From Emticicia sp. C21 (GTDB lineage: Bacteria; Bacteroidota; Bacteroidia; Cytophagales; Spirosomataceae): a stretch of 64,000 nucleotides of DNA. This document shows positions 45,283 to 53,533 of this stretch, one piece after another. Under the pieces are notes generated by a model. The model was not told the DNA's origin. It did no database searches and saw nothing but the letters and a program-made list of their open reading frames with translations. The stretch spans positions 186,001 through 250,000 of the forward strand of contig NZ_QVMT01000003.1 of the NCBI RefSeq assembly GCF_003418935.1, given 5' to 3'. Each line of letters opens with the position of its first letter. The stretch's first letter is position 1. The position numbers were made by a program, and so were the translations under genes.

Positions 45283-45313
45283 GGTTACAAATTACTACTT
45301 AGAAGATATTAAT
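45283..45313 (+). promoter_or_regulatory. Predicted sigma-factor promoter, copy 3
   Basis: GGTTACA (45283-45289), a 15-bp spacer and GATATTAAT (45305-45313), 246 bp before the secreted-protein start. The leader downstream contains a small CCCCCT/AGGGGG hairpin (about 45396-45425) and long A/T runs. Confidence 0.6.
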
Positions 45314-45558
45314 ACACACAATTTAACTCTATAGCCATAAAACAAAACCCCTCACCCAAAATTTTACTAGGGTTAGGGTTAATTAGCTCAAGATTCCCCC
45401 TCATTTTTGAATAAAAAATAGGGGGATATTGACTTTGTTCAAAGTTATATGTAAAAAAATTGGCAACAAAGTTTTTCTTACAACAAAAATTGGAGATATT
45501 TGTTAGCTTACGTAAATTTTTGCCAAAGTCTATACTATATTTAATCAATGAAGTTGTA

Positions 45559-46704
45559 ATGAAAAATATTTACTCTACTTTATTCTTACTATTTACACTT
45601 ATAACCGGCGCTTTTGCGCAATCAACGACAATTACTGCTGGCCAAACTGCAAACGTTCAATTACCTGTACTTAAAAACGAAGATATCACTGCAATCCAGT
45701 CTCCGAAAGCAGGTATGATGGTGTTTGACCAGACGTTTAGTGTTGTCAGAGTTTATAACGGCTCTACCTGGACTTGTATCGGCTGTAGCGAGCAAGTATA
45801 TTCTAGTGTGCAACTGGCAAGTGTCGAATCTTTCACACTTGGCAACACAAAAGTTGGTACCAACACCGTTTATACTGCTAATGGTTTAGGAACATTCAAG
45901 ATTAGTGATAACGGAATTGGTAATGTGAAACCAGTTTTAAGTAACGGGAACGGTAATGCACAACCCAACGGATTTCTGATGGATAATCAGGATGTTATCG
46001 TATTCGAAAGCACGCTTCCGTGGCAATTGCAGATTCTTCCGCAATTTGATTTGTTAAATATTATTAATAAATGTCAGTGGGTTAATCCTTATACGTATAC
46101 ACAGCCCGTTGATGTAATTACGAGTGCAGATTCTGTTAATCTTATTTATACGGTAAGAGAAGCAGGGAGTTTTGAGCGTAGAGAAAGTAATATTTTTGGT
46201 ATGAAAGCTTATCGTTTCAGAAACAAAGTATTCACAGAAAAATACGCACCCTTTAAAAGCTTTTTTGATAAGTTGATTACAGCTAATACATCGGTCGATT
46301 TGTATGCGGCCATGAATGTTAGTCCACAGGCTTATAATATTATCAGTACGTCTCCTTGGTTTGCTGTGAATGATGGTATTCTTACATTTCCCAGATCAGC
46401 TACGAAGCCACAGAGTAATTACGGGCTTATCTATTTCATAGCTAAGTCTAATAATCTGCCTAGCTTCCGCATGCGAATATTCACACATCGTCCAAGTAGA
46501 ACAAGCATTGACCAGTATTTTGATGCTAATGGCAACATTCGCAACCGCTCTAGCTATCTGGAGAATTACTATTATAATACCATGAATACTGATATGCCTG
46601 CCGCGTTGAATTTCTCAACAACGTCCCCTAAGTTAAGATTAGCGGGTGATCCTCCATCTAAAAAAGAAGTACCACCACCAACTGCAGGTACTGAAGATTT
46701 ATAG
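45559..46704 (+). CDS. Secreted surface-type protein of unknown function
   Basis: 381 aa from the ATG at 45559, which begins a good signal peptide (NIYSTLFLLFTLITGAFAQ); an earlier in-frame start would add 33 residues before it and hide it. Residues of about 36-75 (LPVLKNEDITAIQSPKAGMMVFDQTFSVVRVYNGSTWTCIG) have the 'GMxVFD...VYNGSxW' pattern common in Bacteroidota surface and fibre-like proteins. The rest is unrecognised and ends in a proline-rich tail. It precedes the CHAT gene by 43 bp and is probably co-transcribed with it, downstream of two predicted sigma-dependent promoters. Confidence 0.75.
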   Translation: MKNIYSTLFLLFTLITGAFAQSTTITAGQTANVQLPVLKNEDITAIQSPKAGMMVFDQTFSVVRVYNGSTWTCIGCSEQVYSSVQLASVESFTLGNTKVGTNTVYTANGLGTFKISDNGIGNVKPVLSNGNGNAQPNGFLMDNQDVIVFESTLPWQLQILPQFDLLNIINKCQWVNPYTYTQPVDVITSADSVNLIYTVREAGSFERRESNIFGMKAYRFRNKVFTEKYAPFKSFFDKLITANTSVDLYAAMNVSPQAYNIISTSPWFAVNDGILTFPRSATKPQSNYGLIYFIAKSNNLPSFRMRIFTHRPSRTSIDQYFDANGNIRNRSSYLENYYYNTMNTDMPAALNFSTTSPKLRLAGDPPSKKEVPPPTAGTEDL

Positions 46705-46747
46705 GGAAGGATTGAAAGGTATTTAGTCATAAAGCTAATGTTTTAAT

Positions 46748-49528
46748 ATGAGAAAAAGTCTTCTTATATCTCTTTTTGCTATACTTGTTTTGAACGCAAT
46801 GGCGCAGTCGAATGACATCACATTGCAGATAAATGCCATGAGAGATGAAGCTTACCGGAAGCTGAGTAACCATCAGATTACCACTGAACAAGCATTAAAA
46901 AGTTATAAGAATTTTCAGAAAAAACTTCTTGAAAAGAAGGATTATGATAATTACTATAATCTGTTCATGTTAGCAGCTGTAGATTTGTATATTCCGAACG
47001 ACGATTATGAAAACGCAGCAAAAGTAATTTCAGAGGGCCTTGATGCGTTAAAATATGTGAGTGGCGAGAAAAAAGACTTAATGTTCTTTGAGTTAAATGC
47101 AGAGATTTCGGAATATTACCGACGGATACCAAGTAAACTGAATCTGGCAGAAAAACACTTCAAAAAAGGCTACGATTTTTTCTTACAACATAAAGACCTT
47201 CAGAAAAAACTACCTGCTTTTGTTATTACTTTTCTAAGCAACTATGGCCGCTTGATAGATGACCTGGGCGATACCGAGCAAAGCTTCTATTATTTTCAGC
47301 AAGCCAGACAAATAGCCAAACAAGAGAAAATTACACTGAACCAATATGCGGTTTTGAGTAATATGGCCAAGTATTACCGTGAAAAGAAACAATACGAAAA
47401 TGCGTTAAGTTTTCTGAAAGAGGCGTTGCCATTATCTGCCGACGATGATAAAATAGCTATTGTTCATTTGTCGATAGGTCGTTGTTATAATCAGATGAAA
47501 CAACCTGCCGATGCTTTGAAAGCATTTGCAGAGGCAGAAAAATTCTATAGAAAGGCAGAAGAGTCTCAACCAAGACTCTGGATAAATATTCAGACCAACA
47601 GAGCCGAATCATATTTGCAGCTGGGAGATTTGGCTAAAGCCGAAGGTACTTATAAGAATGCACTGAAAGATTTTGCAAGTAGTTTCCATCATTTGCAGGG
47701 TATCCAGGTCGCTAAGATAGAGAATGGTTTAAGTGAGATTTACGAGAAAAAGGGTAATTTTAAAGAAGCACTGATACATAGCCAAAAAGCGATGATAGCA
47801 GCTGATACTTCCTATACTCAACTCAGCGTAAAATCTAATCCTACTTTTGAGGCCGTAAATGCTCCACAGGAATTATTCATTGCCCTGAACCAAAAAGCCG
47901 ACTTACTCTCAAGTTCTGACCCTGCTTTATCGGCTGATACCTATATTACGGCTATTAAGTTTGCTACACATCTGCGCAAGACTTTTGATATGCCAGAGTC
48001 GAAACTGTTTTATAGCGAAAAGGTATATCCTGTCTACGAAAAAGCCTTATCGAAGATATTTGAACAATGGAAAGCCAAACAGTCGCAAGAGTGGGCAGAG
48101 AAATTTTTCTATACTTTAGAGGCCAGCAAATCGGCTACTTTGTGGGATGCTGTGAAAGAACAAAAGATACGTCCGAAAGTGTTAGATGAAGATTTGTTAA
48201 TTCAGGAAGCGTCTTTACGCCAGAAGATTGTTAAGCTTCAAATCAGACTATTAGAAGCAGGCAACGAAAAAACGCTTTCTGATTTATCTGATGCTAAAAT
48301 ACAGTTAGGCCATCTGACCAAAAAAATCGAGCAGGAGTCAAAGAATTATTATAAACTAAAATATGATAATTACCTGATTTCACTGAAAGAAACACAACAA
48401 AAAATTGATAAAAGTTCGGCCTTTATTAGCTATTTTCTGGGTGAGAATGTATTGTATTACCTAGTGGTAGACAAAGAGTCGTATAATATTGTTAAGAAAG
48501 AGGATGCTTCTGCCATACACAATCTGGCGCTTAGCCTTTACGCCAAAATTAATACTCCTCCAAATATTGATGCTTACAAAGGACATGATCTGGCCAAGAA
48601 AACCTACGATGTTTTATTAGCACCAGTTGAGGGAATGTTGAAAAAATCTAAGAAACTGATTATTGCTCGTCATGATATTTTAGGCTTTTTGCCATTCGAG
48701 ATATTAGAGAAAAAAGGCAAATCAGACTATCTTTTGTTTGATTATACGATTTCTTATGCCAATTCGGCCTCCTTACAGTTTGATTACAACATTACCAAGC
48801 CACAGAGCGATATTATTGCCTATGCGCCATTCAGCAATGGTAAGCAATCGGGTATATTCAGAGATAAGGGTTTTAAGACCTTGCCTGCCTCTATCAATGA
48901 AATGGGAGAAATTAACGGTCAGATTTTTCAGGATAATAAAGCTACCAAACTGAATTTTCAGGAAACCTACCGGAACAAAGGAATCATTCATTTTGCCACA
49001 CACGCACAGGTAAACGATGCCGAACCTTTGAAGTCGTTTATCGCCTTATATCCTGAGGGAAAAGATTTTAAATTATATACGCCAGAACTCTATAACCTTT
49101 CGTTAGAAAATACCCAACTGGTAGTACTAAGTGCCTGTGAAACAGGTAAAGGACAAATCAGAAAAGGAGAGGGGATTATCAGTCTGGCAAGGGCCTTTCA
49201 GTTTGCGGGTTGCCCGTCAGTAATCACAACTTTATGGAATGCCCACGACGAAAGTATTGCCAAATTATCAGAGAAATTCTACTACTATCTGAAAAAAGGC
49301 CACCCTACCGATGAAGCCATCCGCTTATCAAAAATAGATTTGATTCAAACCGAATCAGATCATCCGTTCTATTGGTCGAACTTTGTATTGATTGGTAAAT
49401 CTTCGGTAATTCCGATTGCCTCCAATAATTTTATTTATCTGTGGTTAGGACTATTTGCAGCAGTTATGGTCGGCATGTATCTGTTCAGAGCCAGAATCGC
49501 TGCTTTTTTTTCTAATCTTTCAAGATAA
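46748..49528 (+). CDS. TPR-CHAT domain membrane protein (caspase-like)
   Basis: 926 aa. A signal-like N-terminus (SLLISLFAILVLNAMAQ) is followed by many TPR helices (about 60-370, e.g. AVLSNMAKYYREKKQYENALSFLKEAL), a long coiled region (about 470-540), then a C-terminal CHAT peptidase domain (about 590-885). The caspase-type dyad is His752 in IIHFATHAQV and Cys797 in VVLSACETGKG, followed by GEGIISLARAFQFAGCPSVITTLWNAHDE. A last transmembrane helix (about 890-912, IYLWLGLFAAVMVGMYLF) anchors it with the CHAT domain on the same side as the TPRs, probably the periplasm. CHAT proteins are cysteine proteases; some take part in cell-death or effector systems. The target here is unknown. Confidence 0.9.
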   Translation: MRKSLLISLFAILVLNAMAQSNDITLQINAMRDEAYRKLSNHQITTEQALKSYKNFQKKLLEKKDYDNYYNLFMLAAVDLYIPNDDYENAAKVISEGLDALKYVSGEKKDLMFFELNAEISEYYRRIPSKLNLAEKHFKKGYDFFLQHKDLQKKLPAFVITFLSNYGRLIDDLGDTEQSFYYFQQARQIAKQEKITLNQYAVLSNMAKYYREKKQYENALSFLKEALPLSADDDKIAIVHLSIGRCYNQMKQPADALKAFAEAEKFYRKAEESQPRLWINIQTNRAESYLQLGDLAKAEGTYKNALKDFASSFHHLQGIQVAKIENGLSEIYEKKGNFKEALIHSQKAMIAADTSYTQLSVKSNPTFEAVNAPQELFIALNQKADLLSSSDPALSADTYITAIKFATHLRKTFDMPESKLFYSEKVYPVYEKALSKIFEQWKAKQSQEWAEKFFYTLEASKSATLWDAVKEQKIRPKVLDEDLLIQEASLRQKIVKLQIRLLEAGNEKTLSDLSDAKIQLGHLTKKIEQESKNYYKLKYDNYLISLKETQQKIDKSSAFISYFLGENVLYYLVVDKESYNIVKKEDASAIHNLALSLYAKINTPPNIDAYKGHDLAKKTYDVLLAPVEGMLKKSKKLIIARHDILGFLPFEILEKKGKSDYLLFDYTISYANSASLQFDYNITKPQSDIIAYAPFSNGKQSGIFRDKGFKTLPASINEMGEINGQIFQDNKATKLNFQETYRNKGIIHFATHAQVNDAEPLKSFIALYPEGKDFKLYTPELYNLSLENTQLVVLSACETGKGQIRKGEGIISLARAFQFAGCPSVITTLWNAHDESIAKLSEKFYYYLKKGHPTDEAIRLSKIDLIQTESDHPFYWSNFVLIGKSSVIPIASNNFIYLWLGLFAAVMVGMYLFRARIAAFFSNLSR

Positions 49529-49641
49529 AATTACTTCTTACATTTTGGAACCCCATCGAAACCTTACATTTGTGATTGGTGTTATACCAGAATATGCTTA
49601 ATCGTGCGTTAAGGATAGACTAAAGAACAAATCACAACCTG

Positions 49642-50877
49642 ATGATTAGCTACGAGCATTTTACTTTGAAAAACGGCCTGGGGGTATATGTGCATGAAGA
49701 CCATACTACCCCGATGGCAGCCGTGAATATATTATATAATGTAGGGTCAAGAGACGAAGACGAGAAGAAAACGGGTTTTGCCCATCTTTTTGAGCACCTG
49801 ATGTTTGGTGGTTCAAAAAATATTCCGAGCTACGATGAACCTCTTCAAAAAGTTGGCGGAGAAAACAATGCCTTTACCTCGCCGGATATTACCAATTATT
49901 ATATTACGCTTCCGTCTAAAAATATCGAGACGGCTTTCTGGCTGGAATCAGACCGGATGATGAGTCTTTCATTTGATGATAAGGTCTTGGAAGTGCAACG
50001 CAAAGTAGTGATTGAAGAGTTTAAACAACGCTATCTGAATCAGCCTTATGGTGATGTGTGGTTGAAACTTCGCCCATTAGTATATGAGAAACACCCGTAT
50101 CGTTGGGCGACTATCGGTAAGGAAATCAGCCATATTGAAGAAGCTACAATGGATGATGTGAAAGGGTTTTTCTTCAAATATTATCTGCCTAATAATGCCA
50201 TATTGGTAGTAGCAGGTGATGTTACGGTGGCACAGGTAAAATATTTGTGCGAGAAATGGTTTGAGCCGATTCCGGCGGGTGAGAAGTATATCAGAAATCT
50301 GCCGCAAGAGACTTTACAGACCGAAGCTAAATTTCTGGAAACTTCGGCAAAAGTACCTTTAAATGGTATTTACAAGGCTTACCATATGCCGGGCCGCTTT
50401 GACCCAGAATTTTATAATGCCGATTTGCTAAGTGATCTGTTAGGTAGAGGGAAATCGTCAAGATTGTATACCAAACTCGTGAAAGAAAAGCAGTTGTTCA
50501 ATAATATTTCGGCTTATATCACTGCTTCACTTGACCCCGGGTTATTGATGGTTCAGGGCAATCTGAACGAGGGTGTGGCTTTAGAGGAGGCTGATGCGGC
50601 TATTGGAGAAATACTCAGCGAATTGATTGATAATAAAGTAGAAGAGTCAGAGTTACAAAAGGTAAAGAACCAGAGTGAATCCACTTTGGCCTTTGCAGAG
50701 GTTGAACTATTGAACAGAGCCATGAATCTGGCCTTTGCAGCTAATGCAGGCAATGCAGACTGGTGTAATCAGGATGCAGAGAAAATAGCTGCTGTAACAC
50801 CTGAATCATTACAGGTAATGGCGAAACATATATTAAGAAAAGAGAATAGCTCAACAATGTATTATCGGGCAAACTAG
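49642..50877 (+). CDS. M16 family zinc metallopeptidase
   Basis: 411 aa, the size of a single M16B subunit. The inverted zinc motif HLFEH is at residues 48-52 (GFAHLFEHLMFGGS), with the third ligand in VVIEEFKQRYLNQPYG (about 125-126). The R/Y pair of the C-terminal half is not clear by eye. No signal peptide is visible, so it is cytosolic or exported by another route. M16B enzymes often act in pairs; the partner is not adjacent here. It is monocistronic and followed by repeat family C. Confidence 0.92.
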   Translation: MISYEHFTLKNGLGVYVHEDHTTPMAAVNILYNVGSRDEDEKKTGFAHLFEHLMFGGSKNIPSYDEPLQKVGGENNAFTSPDITNYYITLPSKNIETAFWLESDRMMSLSFDDKVLEVQRKVVIEEFKQRYLNQPYGDVWLKLRPLVYEKHPYRWATIGKEISHIEEATMDDVKGFFFKYYLPNNAILVVAGDVTVAQVKYLCEKWFEPIPAGEKYIRNLPQETLQTEAKFLETSAKVPLNGIYKAYHMPGRFDPEFYNADLLSDLLGRGKSSRLYTKLVKEKQLFNNISAYITASLDPGLLMVQGNLNEGVALEEADAAIGEILSELIDNKVEESELQKVKNQSESTLAFAEVELLNRAMNLAFAANAGNADWCNQDAEKIAAVTPESLQVMAKHILRKENSSTMYYRAN

Positions 50878-50881
50878 GGTC

Positions 50882-51076
50882 TGCGTGGCACGCCTATACT
50901 CGGACTCAAAAGGGCGTGTCACGCTTATTTCCTGGGAGGTCTCGGATAATTAGAGAGTGTAAAAACAAATTAGTTTGAAAGACTATATTGCCTGATTGAT
51001 AATTCACAAAGCGCCTAAGCGTGCCACCCGCGGCGGCGGCCGGGCCTTTCTCGGACGAGTATAGCCGTGCCACGCT
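50882..51076. repeat. Inverted repeat pair, family C copy 2
   Basis: Left element 50882-50927 (GCGTGGCACGCCTATACTCGG..GGGCGTGTCACGC) and right element 51016-51076 are inverted copies about 90 bp apart. The right element has a 16-bp GC insert (51028-51043) between GTGCCAC and GCCTTT, which the left element lacks. It lies between the convergent M16 and IscA-type genes. Confidence 0.75.
51028..51043 (-). repeat. GC-rich 16-bp micro-insert, minus orientation
   Basis: On the minus strand it reads CCGGCCGCCGCCGCGG. The left partner (50882-50927) is uninterrupted at the matching position. Confidence 0.75.
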
Positions 51077-51091
51077 GGTCAATGAAAACAA

Positions 51092-51125
51092 AATAGCCAC
51101 GCTTTATTATAAAAGCGTGGCTATT
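51092..51125 (-). terminator. Terminator of the IscA-type gene
   Basis: Stem AATAGCCACGCTTT / AAAAGCGTGGCTATT with a 5-base loop, 20 bp beyond the stop, with T-rich tail on the minus strand. Confidence 0.75.
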
Positions 51126-51144
51126 CATATGTATTCTAAGAGTA

Positions 51145-51471
51145 TCAGACTGCGAAACTTTCTCCACAACCACAAGTACGGGTTGCATTAGGATTTTTAA
51201 ACTGGAATCCTTTTCCGTTCAAGCCATCTGAGAAGTCTAATTCAGTACCAATCAGATATAAAAGGCTTTTCTTGTCTACAAAAACTTTGATTCCGTTGTC
51301 TTCAAAAATATGGTCGTTTGGACGCGTCTCAAAATCAAATTTCAAATCATACATCAAGCCCGAACAACCACCGCCTTCAACTGCTACGCGCACGCCATGC
51401 TCACCTGTTAAGCCATCCTTTTCTCTTAATTCAATGATTTTATTCTTTGCTATTTCTGTTACTGTTACCAT
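51145..51471 (-). CDS. Iron-sulfur cluster assembly accessory protein (IscA/HesB family)
   Basis: 108 aa from the ATG at 51471, the normal start of the family (MVTVTEIAKNKIIEL); a longer in-frame start at 51519 adds an unrelated tail. The three ligand cysteines are present: Cys36 in GGGCSGLMYDLKF and Cys100 and Cys102 in TRTCGCGESF. It acts as an A-type carrier in Fe-S cluster transfer in the cytosol. It is not next to a suf or isc operon here. Confidence 0.95.
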   Translation of the reverse strand: MVTVTEIAKNKIIELREKDGLTGEHGVRVAVEGGGCSGLMYDLKFDFETRPNDHIFEDNGIKVFVDKKSLLYLIGTELDFSDGLNGKGFQFKNPNATRTCGCGESFAV

Positions 51472-51584
51472 GACCTTAATTATAATTATTTGTATGCTGA
51501 TATGAAAACGTCGTTCCAAGCCGAAAAGTTTCGCAAATAGTCAATTATGTAAATGGGTTGAATAGTTTTGCAGTTTTTTGAAGT

Positions 51585-51773
51585 AATTGAGCGGCCCGCC
51601 GCTGCGGTGAATTAGTGATTTAGTGAATGAGTGATTAGATTCAATTTTTTTTTCAACCATCGCTTTTAATTGTGCTTAGTGTATTTGTTTAGCTATATTT
51701 AGTATAAGGTATTTTACCGTTAATCACTCATTCACTAAATCACTAATTCACCGCAGCGGCGGGCCGCTCAATT
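51585..51773. repeat. Perfect 53-bp inverted repeat, family A copy 3, with two micro-inserts
   Basis: Arms 51585-51637 and 51721-51773 are exact reverse complements with an 83-bp centre. Each arm consists of heptad units plus the 16-bp GC insert (51592-51607 and 51751-51766). Family A arms elsewhere lack the insert (e.g. ATTGAGTGAATTAGTG at 4827-4842). It separates the IscA-type gene and the GT39 gene and fills this 306-bp gap. Confidence 0.9.
51592..51607 (+). repeat. GC-rich 16-bp micro-insert
   Basis: CGGCCCGCCGCTGCGG between ATTGAG and TGAATTAG. A second, reverse-complement copy lies at 51751-51766 in the mirror arm. Confidence 0.8.
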
Positions 51774-51777
51774 CTTT

Positions 51778-53310
51778 CTAAAACGGACTTTCCAATCCTA
51801 CCACTCTCTCAAACCAGAACTCACTAAAATTGCTTCTCGGATTCCGGCAAAGATATACTTGTGTGCCATATTCCCGAGCCAAAGGGTCAGATATTTCTCC
51901 GACTAATTGTATATCAGTAAAGAGTTTTTTAATGTCTTCTCCTAGTTCATCATTGACATATATGAAAGTATCGGTTGTAGCTGGTATTTTTCTTGGTGCC
52001 CAGTAATAGTAATTATCTGAGAAACTGACTGGTTCGGGTAAACCGTACTTTTTGCCTAAGATATTGATAGCTGAGGCTTGTCCGTAATTTTCGCAGTAGA
52101 GTAATACATTGTTTTTATCTGATACTTGCTGGTAGGCAGTATCAGTGATTTTAGCTAATTCTTCCCAGCCTATCATATCGGCATAGTCTTGTGGGAGAGA
52201 ATGAATCTTGCCGTCTTCGTGTCTTAACATACCATCCATGCCATATTTTTCAGAGAAATCTTTGAAATGAATAGCTAATTTTTCGGGCTTATAGATGGGT
52301 ACACCTATGGGAAGTAAGAAGAGGGATAAGCCCATTAATACATCGACTAAAACAAATCTGAAAAACCATTGTTCCACAAAATCTTCCCACCAAACGGACC
52401 CTGCTGCTAAAGCTAACGGAAAAATGCCTGCGGTATAATAACCTTTACCTTTGGCTACAAAGAGAATACCTATCACAAGTAATATGGTTATCCCTAAGAC
52501 CCGATACTTACTCATTTTTTGACTAAATAATAGCGCTAGTAATCCGGCGGTAGTGAGTAGCATAAAAATGCCGGGCATCAATAATTGTTCTTTCAGAAAA
52601 TTAATTCTGTTTAAGTGTGTCAACTGATGTTTATTAAGCGCGCCTAAATGCCTGACACTTGAAAGACCGTGATTGAGTTGCCAGATGATGTTCGGTAAAG
52701 CGATTATTATACAAAGCAAAATAGCAAACCAGAATGATTTTTGGGTAAGGACTTTTCTCTCTGAACTTAACAGAAATGCAATAAACAAAGAGCCTAATTG
52801 CAATACCACCAGATGCTTATTGAGTATGGCAAACCCTGCCGCGATACCCAGATAAAGCAGGTAATTATTCTGACGGGTATTCAGATAGCGGATGGCAAAA
52901 TAGAATATAAGCGTCCAGAAGAAAATATCAAAGCATACGGGTTGATACAAATAAAACGGACGTACAAAGATAGGCGCTATGAAGATGCCCAAGGCTGTGA
53001 GCAATTGCGCAAACCAGTTGCCGCCCAGTTCTTCGGTAATTTTAGCTGTCAGCCAAATCATGATTCCTCCTAAAATTGCTGGTAAAATTTTGATGGCAAA
53101 AGCTGAAAAGCCGATGGTTTTCATCAATAGAAACGCCAGTATTCCAATCATGGGTGGGACTGAGGCATAACCACTGTCCGGATGAGTACCCAGTGAAAAA
53201 TAAAGGAGCTCGTCGCGGTGAGGTTCGAGCATGTTATAAAAGTATAAATGAAAAGCTATTTTAAGCAGGGCCAGGAAGAGTATCAGCCATTTAAGGTGCT
53301 TAGCTTGCAT
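51778..53310 (-). CDS. Glycosyltransferase family 39 (PMT-like) membrane protein
   Basis: 510 aa. Multiple transmembrane helices (about 10-12) follow a short N-terminus, with the catalytic-type acidic motif in the first periplasmic loop (MLEPHRDELLYFSLGTHPDSGYASVPPM). This is the PMT_2/GT39 or ArnT-like family, which transfers a sugar from a lipid-linked donor. A soluble C-terminal domain follows from about 360 (IHFKDFSEKYGMDGMLRHEDG...). The acceptor is unknown. It stands alone. Confidence 0.85.
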   Translation of the reverse strand: MQAKHLKWLILFLALLKIAFHLYFYNMLEPHRDELLYFSLGTHPDSGYASVPPMIGILAFLLMKTIGFSAFAIKILPAILGGIMIWLTAKITEELGGNWFAQLLTALGIFIAPIFVRPFYLYQPVCFDIFFWTLIFYFAIRYLNTRQNNYLLYLGIAAGFAILNKHLVVLQLGSLFIAFLLSSERKVLTQKSFWFAILLCIIIALPNIIWQLNHGLSSVRHLGALNKHQLTHLNRINFLKEQLLMPGIFMLLTTAGLLALLFSQKMSKYRVLGITILLVIGILFVAKGKGYYTAGIFPLALAAGSVWWEDFVEQWFFRFVLVDVLMGLSLFLLPIGVPIYKPEKLAIHFKDFSEKYGMDGMLRHEDGKIHSLPQDYADMIGWEELAKITDTAYQQVSDKNNVLLYCENYGQASAINILGKKYGLPEPVSFSDNYYYWAPRKIPATTDTFIYVNDELGEDIKKLFTDIQLVGEISDPLAREYGTQVYLCRNPRSNFSEFWFERVVGLESPF

Positions 53311-53463
53311 AGGAGGTTTTTTGGTCTTAGCTGTGAAAATACAATATTATACATTGGGAAGGAAATGTCTACTCGATTTTATGATAAATGGTTTTTCCAG
53401 GCCTTAAATGAAGGCTTTTGAGCCATCGGGGAAAATCGTCCATCTCATTGCGGGAATCATCCA

Positions 53464-53494
53464 TTTTAAGGCAATGAAGGCTGCTATACCTTTG
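53464..53494 (+). promoter_or_regulatory. Candidate promoter of the AhpD-like operon
   Basis: TTTT at 53464-53467, a 19-bp spacer and TACCTTTG at 53487-53494, an excellent match to the Bacteroidota consensus. The first start codon is 39 bp downstream. Confidence 0.6.
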
Positions 53495-53533
53495 TATCAT
53501 CAAAACAGCATTACAATTTAAATCACAAAAGAG

